A DNA stretch of 32,537 nucleotides from contig NZ_KB905871.1 in the NCBI RefSeq assembly GCF_000381065.1, positions 1 to 32,537 of the forward strand, given 5' to 3'. The DNA is from Propionispira raffinosivorans DSM 20765. Lineage in GTDB: Bacteria > Bacillota > Negativicutes > Selenomonadales > Selenomonadaceae. The notes beneath the pieces were generated by a model. It was not told the origin of the DNA. It made no database searches and saw only the letters and a list, made by a program, of their open reading frames with translations. Each line of letters opens with the position of its first letter. Positions within the stretch are counted from its first letter, which is position 1. The translations under genes and the position numbers were made by a program. Below, in pieces: positions 8,473 through 16,026 of this stretch.

Positions 8473-8609
8473 TTAGTCTATCAGAAAAAGGAGGGCATCG
8501 TTTGCTTCCTACATAACGCTACTCAACCCTATACCTCTTTCATGACATTGCCATATGAAATAAGAAGAATTCCGACCACGGACAAAATAAGTGTTGCACG
8601 TGAAACATT
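8473..8609 (+). repeat. duplicated non-coding element, copy B (ends in parS)
   Basis: Second copy of the element at 5123-5260, with the same 17-mer (8494-8510), ATTGCCATAT (8547-8556) and a terminal parS. It lies in the gap between the converging metH and pfkA genes, so unlike copy A it cannot be a promoter or leader of metH. A short open frame across it is not conserved in copy A and is not credited. Confidence 0.75.
8592..8607 (+). promoter_or_regulatory. parS site 3
   Basis: TGTTGCACGTGAAACA, identical in sequence and orientation to site 1, 14 bp from the pfkA stop codon and 205 bp from site 2. Confidence 0.93.
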
Positions 8610-8621
8610 TGCTTGTCTCAT

Positions 8622-9584
8622 TTAACTCAATATTTTAGCTAACCTCAAATAGTCCGGATCTAAACTTTTTATATTTGTTACAGCATCATGCAAATCAATA
8701 CTGACAATTTTACCTTTTTGAAAACCAAAAACGATATTTGATAAACCAGAAATCAACGCTAATGCCGCTTTTTCACCAAGGCGACTTGCTTTCAAACGAT
8801 CCTCAACGGAAGGCGATCCTCCACGCTGAATATGGCCCAAAACTGATATACGTGTATCAATCCCTGTTTTATCGCCTATAATTTTACCAATCGCGGTGCC
8901 ACTGCCAACGCCCTCCGCTACAACAATAATACTAGAACGTTTGCCACGAGCATATCTAGTCTTCAAATTATCACAAATAGCATCCAAATCATATTTTTCT
9001 TCTGGTACAAGAATATATTCTGCACCACCAGAGATACCCGCAACCATCGCTAGCCAACCCGATTTACGGCCCATAACCTCAATAACAATAATGCGGCTAT
9101 GCGCTGATGCCGTGTCCCGCAGTTTATTAATTGCTTCAACAATCGTATTCGCTGCGGTATCGGAACCAATCGTATAATCCGTACCCCAAACATCATTATC
9201 AATCGTCCCCGGTAAGCCAACAATCGGGATTCCTTGTTCCGCACTTAATTTTTGGGCACCACGCAAACTACCGTCACCACCGATAATAAGTAAACCCTGA
9301 ATACCTTTTTTGACCAAAATATCATATGCTTTTTTACGACCTTCTGGTGTTTCAAATTCTGGACAACGCGCCGTTCCCAAAAAGGTTCCCCCACGCTGAA
9401 TAATATCACTTACCGATTGCGATTTCATTTCAAACATATTTTCTTCTAATAAACCTTTGTAGCCATCATTGATACCCCATACCTTAACCCCTTCATATAA
9501 CGCGGTTCGAACAACGGCTCGAGCCGCTGCATTCATACCAGGACTATCTCCGCCGCTTGTTATCACCGCAATACTTTTTAACAT
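8622..9584 (-). CDS. pfkA: ATP-dependent 6-phosphofructokinase
   Basis: This 320-residue enzyme phosphorylates fructose-6-phosphate to fructose-1,6-bisphosphate, the committed step of glycolysis; length equals the bacterial PfkA standard. Visible are the nucleotide loops GGDSPGMN (11-18) and GGDGSLRGA (102-110), the catalytic TIDND (127-131, base D129), MGRKSGW and the C-terminal HIQRGGSPS. The frame is open upstream, but ATG 9584 follows AGGAGGTGATC at ideal spacing and gives the normal N-terminus MLKSIAVITSGGD. It stands directly downstream of the sorbitol operon terminator on the same strand, well placed to consume the fructose-6-P made there, though it is likely transcribed separately. 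Confidence 0.97.
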   Translation of the reverse strand: MLKSIAVITSGGDSPGMNAAARAVVRTALYEGVKVWGINDGYKGLLEENMFEMKSQSVSDIIQRGGTFLGTARCPEFETPEGRKKAYDILVKKGIQGLLIIGGDGSLRGAQKLSAEQGIPIVGLPGTIDNDVWGTDYTIGSDTAANTIVEAINKLRDTASAHSRIIVIEVMGRKSGWLAMVAGISGGAEYILVPEEKYDLDAICDNLKTRYARGKRSSIIVVAEGVGSGTAIGKIIGDKTGIDTRISVLGHIQRGGSPSVEDRLKASRLGEKAALALISGLSNIVFGFQKGKIVSIDLHDAVTNIKSLDPDYLRLAKILS

Positions 9585-9672
9585 AAAATGATCACCTCCT
9601 GCTCTATAGTATTCGCTTCTCAACGAAAAATTCCTGTAAAATCTATAACCATGTAGCTATAGAGAAAAAATG

Positions 9673-9722
9673 AAAGCAGTCAGGCTAGAAAAAATAAAAA
9701 CATTTTCTAACCTGACTGCTTT
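9673..9722 (-). terminator. terminator of the sorbitol operon
   Basis: AAAGCAGTCAGG-x-TAGAAAA and TTTTCTA-x-CCTGACTGCTTT form a 20-bp stem with one mismatch. On the minus strand it follows the dehydrogenase stop by about 20 bp and is followed by a T-rich run, so it separates the operon from pfkA. Confidence 0.88.
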
Positions 9723-9740
9723 AGAACAAAATACTTTACA

Positions 9741-10559
9741 TTAGCCTCGCGTTTTGCCACCTGCAACATTATATGTAACACCGTGAACATAGCCCGCGCG
9801 CTTGCTGCTTAAAAACAAAACAAGATTCGCTACTTCATCCAATTTTCCCGGACGTCCAAGTGGTGTAGTTACTGTACTATTATAGCCAGAACGAAGTTGT
9901 TCAACTGAAATATCTCTTGTATACGCTAAAGCTTCTTCATATTGAATCGTTCGTAATCCCGTTGCTTCAAGAATACCTGGTGCCACACCAATCACACGGA
10001 TATTATGCTTACCTAATTCCTTTGCCCAAGAGCGAGTAAAAGAATTGACTGCATTTTTAGTAGCAGCATAAATACTTTGTCCCTCAGAACCTTCCAGACC
10101 ACTTTCCGAGGACATATTAATGATGACGCCTTCACCATTTTTAATAAATTCTTTACCAACAGCCTGTGCACATAGATATACACCTTTCAAATTAACTGCT
10201 ACAACTTTATCAAAAACGGCTTCAGTTAGCTCATATTGACTAGCCGGCTCTTTGGCATCAATTAACAAGCGAGGGATATTAATACCAGCATTATTAACAA
10301 GAATATCAATTTTGCCAAATTTCTTTTTGGCCAGATCAAGCATCAAAGAAATACTTGCCGCTTTCGTAACATCGGTGACAACATACAACATTTCACCACT
10401 CGCTGAATGCATATCAAACTCTGGCTGACTCGGATTCATATCACAAACTACAACATTCGTTCCATTATCTAAAAACATTTGTGCAACTGCCTTACCAATG
10501 CCTGACGCCCCACCAGTCACAATTGCTGTTTTTCTTTCTATTTCCAACCAAGATTCCAT
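9741..10559 (-). CDS. srlD: sorbitol-6-phosphate 2-dehydrogenase (SDR family)
   Basis: A 272-residue short-chain dehydrogenase. TGGASGIGKAV is the NAD-binding glycine motif, NNAGIN the structural Asn motif, and SIYAATKNA contains the catalytic Tyr-x3-Lys; a serine in NMSSESG completes the site. The MESWLEIERKTAIVTGGASGIG opening (part: TAIVTGGASGIG) and the C-terminal VHGVTYNVAGGKTRG resemble the sorbitol-6-P dehydrogenases of lactobacilli and Klebsiella. It is the last gene of the sorbitol PTS operon and would convert sorbitol-6-P to fructose-6-P with NAD. GGGGAG lies ahead of the ATG. A 127-bp gap with a hairpin separates it from srlB. Function is family plus context; substrate specificity cannot be read from residues alone. 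Confidence 0.9.
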   Translation of the reverse strand: MESWLEIERKTAIVTGGASGIGKAVAQMFLDNGTNVVVCDMNPSQPEFDMHSASGEMLYVVTDVTKAASISLMLDLAKKKFGKIDILVNNAGINIPRLLIDAKEPASQYELTEAVFDKVVAVNLKGVYLCAQAVGKEFIKNGEGVIINMSSESGLEGSEGQSIYAATKNAVNSFTRSWAKELGKHNIRVIGVAPGILEATGLRTIQYEEALAYTRDISVEQLRSGYNSTVTTPLGRPGKLDEVANLVLFLSSKRAGYVHGVTYNVAGGKTRG

Positions 10560-10640
10560 TTTTATCTCCCCTATTCTAATTTGACCAAATATCCATCCAG
10601 CCTAAAGTATGTGCATTTCTTCACATTTTATTTTTATAGA

Positions 10641-10668
10641 AAAGGCCGTCGCGTACGCTGCAGCCTTT
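10641..10668 (-). terminator. intercistronic hairpin between srlB and the dehydrogenase
   Basis: AAAGGC (10641-10646) and GCCTTT (10663-10668) enclose an interior containing the self-complementary GCGTACGC. No uninterrupted T-run follows on the minus strand (TTCTATAAAAA), so it may be an attenuator or an RNA-stability hairpin rather than a full terminator. Confidence 0.5.
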
Positions 10669-10686
10669 ATTATATTCTTTATTAGA

Positions 10687-11055
10687 TCAAACACGTATAA
10701 TCGTAAGTTCATCCCCTAAGGTTATTGCCCCAATTGGCAAATCCTCAAGATACAAACTACCTTCTAAGGATTCGCCTTCCTGATTATTATTAAAACGCAA
10801 TGTAATATGTCCCAGATCTTGTAAATTTTTCTGCACTTGATTTCCGACAAAAACGATTTTATATTTGCGTTGATTTATTTGAAAAATATCTCCTATTTTA
10901 ACAAGACCTTGTAATTGATTTCCATCATGAAGTACACAATAATCAACTAACTCTTCTGGAGCATTTTCATTAAATAAAATCATCATTTTTTCACTTTTGA
11001 AAGATTCTACTAAAGACCCCAGCTTCACTACTTTTGTCTTATAAATTATCTGCAT
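10687..11055 (-). CDS. srlB: PTS glucitol/sorbitol-specific enzyme IIA
   Basis: A 122-residue EIIA of the glucitol family, the same length as E. coli SrlB. It accepts phosphate from HPr and passes it to the IIB domain. H43 in YCVLHDG aligns with the phosphorylated histidine of the E. coli protein; the LGHITLRF motif is family-typical. ATG 11055 is preferred over 11079 because it gives the conserved opening MQIIYKTKV and follows a GGGGGT stretch. Next in the operon after srlE, with an 83-bp gap. Confidence 0.92.
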   Translation of the reverse strand: MQIIYKTKVVKLGSLVESFKSEKMMILFNENAPEELVDYCVLHDGNQLQGLVKIGDIFQINQRKYKIVFVGNQVQKNLQDLGHITLRFNNNQEGESLEGSLYLEDLPIGAITLGDELTIIRV

Positions 11056-11138
11056 TCGTAATACCCCCGAAAAATTCAACTTTTTCGGCAGAATAAAATC
11101 TCTTAACTTTATCCTGCCAATAAAAGTTGTTATTTTAT

Positions 11139-12134
11139 TTAACTTTCATATAAGCCAAAACTAGCCAACCAAGCAATTGCTACTGTAAGCGGTCCTGTAA
11201 TAAAGCGGGAATAAAGTACAGATGGTACCCCAACTTCAACCGTTTCAGCTTCCGCTTCTGCCAGACCTAACCCCACGGGAATAAAGTCACAGGCAGCTTG
11301 TGCATTAATAGCAAATAGTGCTGGCAATGCAAGATGCGGCGGAATACTGCCTTTACCAATTTCCACACCAACTAAGACCCCGATAACCTGTGCTATAACA
11401 GCCCCCGGTCCTAAAAATGGGGAAAGAAATGGAAATGAACATATAAGTGATAAAATCAGCAGACCACCAAAGGATCCTGCGAGTGGTGTTAAGAAATTCG
11501 CGATAACATCACCAATTCCTGTACTTAAAACGACACCGATAAGCATCGATACAAATGCCATAAACGGTAATATGGTCTTAATAATCGTATTAATTGTATC
11601 ACGCCCGGCTTGGTACAATGTAGCGGTAATCGAACCCATCATCTTACCAATTTTCGCCATCGTCCCAACCTGTTGTTCCGATATTTTTTTGCTTGTATCA
11701 TAAGAGCGTTTGCTGGTGCCTCCAGGTACAGCTGAAGTCGAAACGGCGGCTGCCACTGATCCGTCACTGAATGTAATATTGGCTTCTGTTACATTGGATA
11801 CATAAATATCTGCTTTAATATGCTGTGCCAGCGGGCCACTAGGTCCTGTTGGATTCAGGTTGATTGTTGGTATCCGTTTTTGCGGATAAATACCACACCG
11901 AAGCGTACCTCCGCAATCAATTACCACACATAACGTTTCATCGTCCGGCACCTTGGTTTTAAAGCCATCAATAAGTTCGCAACCCGTCATCTCTACAATT
12001 TTCTGTGAAATTGGTGAAATTACACCACCGGTTATATTTACCACTTTATTTTTCTTATCCGTTGGCGTGAGCACAAGCGGACCGCCAAAGCCCCCCTTAC
12101 CTGCGGATACAACAATTTCTTTATAATCTGCCAT
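11139..12134 (-). CDS. srlE: PTS glucitol/sorbitol-specific enzyme IIB with C2 membrane part
   Basis: This 331-residue protein matches E. coli SrlE. The N-terminal IIB domain (about 1-125) carries [11 protein letters not shown], which includes the cysteine phosphorylated by IIA; the C-terminal half (about 185-331) is hydrophobic with several membrane helices and pairs with SrlA to form the channel. Sorbitol is phosphorylated as it enters. AAAGGAG precedes the ATG. There are 41 bp between srlA and this gene, consistent with one transcript. Confidence 0.93.
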   Translation of the reverse strand: MADYKEIVVSAGKGGFGGPLVLTPTDKKNKVVNITGGVISPISQKIVEMTGCELIDGFKTKVPDDETLCVVIDCGGTLRCGIYPQKRIPTINLNPTGPSGPLAQHIKADIYVSNVTEANITFSDGSVAAAVSTSAVPGGTSKRSYDTSKKISEQQVGTMAKIGKMMGSITATLYQAGRDTINTIIKTILPFMAFVSMLIGVVLSTGIGDVIANFLTPLAGSFGGLLILSLICSFPFLSPFLGPGAVIAQVIGVLVGVEIGKGSIPPHLALPALFAINAQAACDFIPVGLGLAEAEAETVEVGVPSVLYSRFITGPLTVAIAWLASFGLYES

Positions 12135-12175
12135 TTTAGTAATCTCCTTTACGTTATCATTCTCATGTTCAGTAT

Positions 12176-12730
12176 TTAGGACTTGATTGCGACAACTTCC
12201 GTACTTAATTTAACACCCTGCTGTTTTTCAACATAAGATGTCGTAAAATCCGTAATCCAGCCTCTTAAGAAATTCGTTACAATCCCAACTAAGAAATAAC
12301 GTAATGCCAGGTCAACGGTAGGAAAACCAAGCTGAGTAATGCCATTTGCAATTCCTAAGAAAACAAAAAGTTCACCAGGATTTACATGAGGAAATAACCC
12401 ATTTAAGGTATGACAAGAAAATGAACTTGCCGCATAATAACTTGGTTTGAATTTTTCTGGCATAAACTTGCCCAGTGATAATGTCATTGGATTACAAAAG
12501 AAAAATGTCCCAATAACAGGAAGAATCATATACCTTGCAATTACGTTACCTGCACAAAGATGCGCAAGTTTTTCAATTTTATCTTCGCCAACAAAACGAA
12601 TAATAGCATTCATTGCTACGAGTAAACAGATTAAAGTAGGAACAATACCGGTAACCAGAGAAACAAATGTTTTACCTCCTGCATTAAACATACCGATAAA
12701 ACCTTGTGCTAAGAAAACTAATGAATCCAT
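12176..12730 (-). CDS. srlA: PTS glucitol/sorbitol-specific enzyme IIC
   Basis: This 184-residue membrane subunit shows the family signatures [36 protein letters not shown] and [16 protein letters not shown]. Upstream methionine 12772 is in frame, but homologues begin with MD.LV..A.GF, which fits ATG 12730 and gives the usual length; its ribosome site (GAAGGG) is only moderate. Together with SrlE it forms the sorbitol permease. Confidence 0.93.
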   Translation of the reverse strand: MDSLVFLAQGFIGMFNAGGKTFVSLVTGIVPTLICLLVAMNAIIRFVGEDKIEKLAHLCAGNVIARYMILPVIGTFFFCNPMTLSLGKFMPEKFKPSYYAASSFSCHTLNGLFPHVNPGELFVFLGIANGITQLGFPTVDLALRYFLVGIVTNFLRGWITDFTTSYVEKQQGVKLSTEVVAIKS

Positions 12731-12839
12731 AAATAACCCTTCTTTCTTTTTGACTTTTGGCATATTAATCATTTATCACAATCAAAGGTTTGAAAATATT
12801 TTGGTATAAACGAATATCGAATGAAACACAAAGACCTGC

Positions 12840-13253
12840 TCAGTCAGCTAATTCATTGGCTGTAGTCATCATTTTTTTTTCCAATTCCAACTGGCTAAAT
12901 GATTTATAATCTTCGACAGCCTGTAATACAGCTTTTTTAGTCTGTTTAGGCAGCCCTGCACAAACCATCTCATTTAGGTCTAATAAGTTGATTCCATTCA
13001 AGCAGTCAAATGACTTCACACCAGCAAAGATTGTTAGTCCTTCAATTTTTTCACCTTTGATGATATTGCAGTTTTCATCAATACACAACAATACCACTGC
13101 ACCTGCGACCACTCTGCCTTTAGATCGGCCAATTGCAACTCTGCCAAAGGATCTAAGGTGCTTCAGATGGCGATTGAAGCGGCGAAACTGCAAAAGACCT
13201 AATACACATTGCAAAATCCACATCAAAGCCCCCAATAAAATCAACCACAACAT
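12840..13253 (-). CDS. gutM: GutM/SrlM-type glucitol operon activator
   Basis: A 137-residue protein with an N-terminal hydrophobic helix (about 1-20), a basic segment (RRFNRHLKHLRSFGRVAIGR) and GRSKGRVVAGAVVLLCID, characteristic of the GutM family. GutM is genetically an activator of glucitol operons, but has no recognisable DNA-binding fold and its N-terminus looks membrane-anchored, so its mode of action is unsettled. AGGAGG precedes the ATG. It lies between the regulator gene and srlA, the usual place. Confidence 0.9.
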   Translation of the reverse strand: MLWLILLGALMWILQCVLGLLQFRRFNRHLKHLRSFGRVAIGRSKGRVVAGAVVLLCIDENCNIIKGEKIEGLTIFAGVKSFDCLNGINLLDLNEMVCAGLPKQTKKAVLQAVEDYKSFSQLELEKKMMTTANELAD

Positions 13254-13325
13254 TATATGTTCCTCCTTTAATACTCTTCAAACAAAATCCAACCCTTTGA
13301 ATTTGTAATCCATATATTTGCTAAA

Positions 13326-14297
13326 TTAAATCAGTGCACCTCCTTCATATTCCAATAACAATTTTGCTGTATCTTCATCAGAAATTAATACATTAATAAT
13401 TTTCCCTTTAAGTGCCCCATAAATAGCCGGAACTTTTTCCTTTGAAGCAGCAATCCCGATTGAATATTCCAATGTTCTAAGTTTTTCCAGGCCAATTGCA
13501 ATTATTTTATCGGTAAAGTCAGTTTTTACAACTAAACCATTGCTATCATAAAAAATAGAACAAATTTCGCCGACTACGCCAGATTGAGCCAAACCATCAA
13601 TACTTTCCTTAGCAAAAGCACCAGTAGCAAAATCTCCAGCCCAAACAAGATTCGAAGATTTAACTGGAGCTCCAATACCGACAAAAGCAATATCCATGTT
13701 GTCCCAATATTCAACTATATTCGCATAATTTACATCTTGAATAATCGCCTCGCGAATCTCCGCTGTTTTCGTAATAGCCGGCGCATATAAATAATGGCTG
13801 TTTGAAGAAAATGCCTGCGCTACCTTATAACAAATCGTATTAACATGAAATTCACTATCAATATTTTCTGGGCCACCTACCAGCGGAACAAAATCAACTG
13901 ATACCGGGCTGCAATGTTCTAAAGCAGACTGTCTAGCCAATGCACCGATTGAACTCCCCCAGGCAAAACCAATTATTTTATTAACCGCAATAATTCGTTT
14001 TAAAAAAGCCAGTCCGGCTTTTCCCATATTATTTTTTACTTCATCCGAATCAGAATTGGATGAAACAATATAAACTTCCTTAAGATTAAATTTTCGTTCC
14101 AAAGCTGCTTCTAAATATGCATAAGAATCATCAACAATTGATATTTTAACAAGTCCCGCGTCCATGGCTCTTTTTAAATATTTACTTACAGTTGTACGAT
14201 TCATCCCCAGCTTAGCAGCGATATCACTCTGTTTCATATTCTCTATATAATACATGTTCGCCACTTTTATTAATAAACGTCGTTCTACCGGTATCAT
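13326..14297 (-). CDS. SorC/DeoR-family sugar-responsive transcriptional regulator
   Basis: This 323-residue regulator has an N-terminal helix-turn-helix (about 16-42: KQSDIAAKLGMNRTTVSKYL) and a C-terminal sugar-phosphate-binding domain (about 55-320) with SorC-family motifs IGFAWGSSIGALA and VGEICSIFYD. It is the first gene of the sorbitol operon, so it most likely senses a sorbitol-pathway phosphosugar and controls its own operon; activator or repressor cannot be told. ATG 14297 sits seven bases after AGGTGG; an adjoining TTG at 14300 is too close. The use of a SorC-type protein next to gutM, rather than a GutR or SrlR homologue, is worth noting. Confidence 0.9.
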   Translation of the reverse strand: MIPVERRLLIKVANMYYIENMKQSDIAAKLGMNRTTVSKYLKRAMDAGLVKISIVDDSYAYLEAALERKFNLKEVYIVSSNSDSDEVKNNMGKAGLAFLKRIIAVNKIIGFAWGSSIGALARQSALEHCSPVSVDFVPLVGGPENIDSEFHVNTICYKVAQAFSSNSHYLYAPAITKTAEIREAIIQDVNYANIVEYWDNMDIAFVGIGAPVKSSNLVWAGDFATGAFAKESIDGLAQSGVVGEICSIFYDSNGLVVKTDFTDKIIAIGLEKLRTLEYSIGIAASKEKVPAIYGALKGKIINVLISDEDTAKLLLEYEGGALI

Positions 14298-14367
14298 CAA
14301 TACACCACCTATTTATATTTATAATGTAATGCATTGTCACATATGTTCCTATACATAACATTTGTTA

Positions 14368-14407
14368 TCCTTGTGCTTATAATAAACTATACAAGGAAAA
14401 AAATCAA
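14368..14407 (-). promoter_or_regulatory. sorbitol operon promoter with overlapping inverted repeat
   Basis: On the minus strand, TTGATT (14407-14402), 17 bp, TATTAT (14384-14379) form a sigma-A-type promoter about 75 bp above the regulator start. TCCTTGT (14368-14374) and ACAAGGA (14391-14397) are inverted copies 23 bp apart that straddle the -10 box and the expected start, as an operator for the SorC-type protein might. Confidence 0.5.
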
Positions 14408-14575
14408 GTGCAAATCGTAAATATTTTATCATTTAGACTCTTTTTATATTGTTTTTCCCTGAATAATATACATTAAAGCTACTATTTGTTTTTTTATTTA
14501 TTATTTAATCTTGTTTTATCCATAAAAGCCACCCCCGCCAATCTGCAACTATAAAAAATAAAAAAGCGGCTCAGC

Positions 14576-14604
14576 TTGACAAAAAAGAGCCCCAATGATA
14601 CATT
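14576..14604 (+). promoter_or_regulatory. promoter of the ZTP-riboswitch / AICAR transformylase unit
   Basis: TTGACA (14576-14581), 17 bp, TACATT (14599-14604). The start would fall near 14611, directly ahead of the aptamer. The preceding 14408-14575 is AT-rich with nothing else recognisable. Confidence 0.75.
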
Positions 14605-14611
14605 CATACTA

Positions 14612-14684
14612 GAAGTTGTTATACGACTGACGGAAGTGGAAATGACCACATGAAGTATAGCAAAAAAGAGCCGACCGTCTGGGC
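14612..14684 (+). ncRNA. ZTP (pfl) riboswitch aptamer
   Basis: The segment holds all pfl landmarks: the outer helix GTTATAC (from 14617) with GTATAG (14655-14660), the conserved ACTGACGGA, a GTGG-AAATGA-CCAC hairpin, the ATGAAGTAT junction, and the conserved 3' pseudoknot module CCGACCGTCTGGGC (14671-14684). It senses ZTP/ZMP, which accumulates when 10-formyl-tetrahydrofolate is short. The gene downstream consumes AICAR ribotide (ZMP), exactly the expected target. A terminator follows, so ligand binding should switch expression on. Confidence 0.95.
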
Positions 14685-14689
14685 AAAAA

Positions 14690-14717
14690 AGACCCAAGAC
14701 AAGTGGGCTCTTTTTTA
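14690..14717 (+). terminator. ZTP riboswitch expression-platform terminator
   Basis: AGACCCA and TGGGCTCT pair with one bulge and are followed by a T-run. The 3' half GGGCTCTTTTTT can alternatively pair with AAAAAAGAGCC (14662-14672), which overlaps the conserved 3' end of the aptamer; ligand-stabilised aptamer would prevent that longer stem. Confidence 0.85.
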
Positions 14718-14748
14718 TATCTTTTTTTAAGTAAAGGAGATTCTCTAT

Positions 14749-15921
14749 ATGAATGAAATTAAACTAAAATATGGCTGTAATCCAAATCAAAAGCCAGCAA
14801 AAATCTTTGTTGAATCCGGTAATCTTCCCATTACTGTATTAAATGGCAACCCTGGTTATATCAATCTCTTAGATGCATTCAACAGTTGGCAGCTCGTCCA
14901 GGAATTGAGTCAAGCGACCGGTCTGCCGGCAGCAGCATCCTTTAAACACGTTAGCCCAGCTGGAGCTGCTGTAGCGACACCACTATCCGATATTTTAAAA
15001 AAAGTCTACTTTGTTGATGGCATCGAATTGTCCCCCATTGCAACAGCCTACGTTCGGGCGCGCGGTGCCGACAGAATGTCCTCTTATGGTGATTTTGTCG
15101 CTTTATCGACAGAATGTGATGCTCAAACAGCATCTTTTCTTGCCCGTGAAGTATCGGATGGGATTATCGCACCATCTTATTCTGCGGCGGCACTCGAAAT
15201 ACTCAAAACAAAACGCAAAGGCAACTATCTAGTCATTAAAGTTGATCCAAGTTATGAAGCACCAGTGATTGAAAAAAAAGAAGTTTTTGGTATTACTTTC
15301 GAACAAAAACGCAATACTTTAAAAATAGATGCCACTTGTCTTGAGACAATTCCGACGAAAAAGAAAAACTTATCAGACAATGCAAAACGTGATCTTTTAA
15401 TTGCGCTCATCACACTTAAATATACACAATCTAATTCTGTATGTTATACCAAAGATGGTCAGGCGATTGGAATTGGAGCTGGTCAGCAGTCACGCGTCCA
15501 TTGTACAAGACTCGCCGGCAGTAAAGCCGATGTATGGTATTTAAGACAAAATCAAAAAGTAATTCAACTGCCTTTCAAAACAAATATACGTCGTCCAGAC
15601 CGCGATAATGCGATTGATACCTATATTTCAGATGATTATATGGACTTGTTGCAAGATGGTGTTTGGGAAACAGTCTTTACCGAAAAGCCCGCCGTTTTTA
15701 CAAAAGAAGAAAAATCGGCTTGGCTGAAAACACTGACGGGTGTAGCACTCGGGTCCGATGCCTTTTTCCCTTTTGGCGATAATATTGAACGGGCTCACAA
15801 AAGCGGCGTTGATTTTGTAGCACAAAGCGGCGGCTCAATTCGCGATGATAATGTAATTGAAACCTGCGATAAATATAATATGACTATGGCATTTACCGGA
15901 ATCCGCTTATTTCATCACTAA
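14749..15921 (+). CDS. stand-alone phosphoribosylaminoimidazolecarboxamide (AICAR) formyltransferase
   Basis: This 390-residue protein is the transformylase half of purine biosynthesis enzyme PurH and converts AICAR ribotide to FAICAR with 10-formyl-tetrahydrofolate. Landmarks are LKYGCNPNQKPA at the start, the catalytic SFKHVSPAGAAV, GIGAGQQSRVHCTRLAG, SDAFFPFGDNIE and AQSGGSIRDDNVI. The IMP cyclohydrolase domain of classical PurH (about 510 residues) is absent; this is a known naturally short form, not a truncation, so ring closure must be done by another protein. AAAGGAG precedes the ATG. It is a single-gene unit between its riboswitch and a strong terminator. Confidence 0.93.
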   Translation: MNEIKLKYGCNPNQKPAKIFVESGNLPITVLNGNPGYINLLDAFNSWQLVQELSQATGLPAAASFKHVSPAGAAVATPLSDILKKVYFVDGIELSPIATAYVRARGADRMSSYGDFVALSTECDAQTASFLAREVSDGIIAPSYSAAALEILKTKRKGNYLVIKVDPSYEAPVIEKKEVFGITFEQKRNTLKIDATCLETIPTKKKNLSDNAKRDLLIALITLKYTQSNSVCYTKDGQAIGIGAGQQSRVHCTRLAGSKADVWYLRQNQKVIQLPFKTNIRRPDRDNAIDTYISDDYMDLLQDGVWETVFTEKPAVFTKEEKSAWLKTLTGVALGSDAFFPFGDNIERAHKSGVDFVAQSGGSIRDDNVIETCDKYNMTMAFTGIRLFHH

Positions 15922-15940
15922 TGAAAACTAGAGAATTACA

Positions 15941-15991
15941 AAAAGAGGCACAAATTGGTGAAGTTGAACTTCATCAATTTGTGCCTCTTTT
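15941..15991. terminator. bidirectional terminator between converging genes
   Basis: AAAAGAGGCACAAATTG... and ...CAATTTGTGCCTCTTTT form a stem of more than 20 bp with a single wobble. A-run on one side and T-run on the other let it serve both the transformylase gene (plus) and the exported-protein/noc unit (minus). Confidence 0.9.
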
Positions 15992-16026
15992 ACGTCTAAA
16001 AAACCGTTAAAATTCACACTACAGTA

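Noticed and set aside
8419..8625. Short plus-strand open frame of 68 codons across the parS 2-3 gap
   Set aside because: It begins inside the metH terminator, has no ribosome site, crosses parS site 3 and is not preserved in copy A of the duplicated element.
14494..14697. Minus-strand open frame of 67 codons over the ZTP riboswitch
   Set aside because: It is antisense to a highly structured, conserved RNA, and has no ribosome site.
14749..15921. Truncated purH
   Set aside because: All transformylase motifs are intact and the start and end are well defined; this is the known short, cyclohydrolase-free form.
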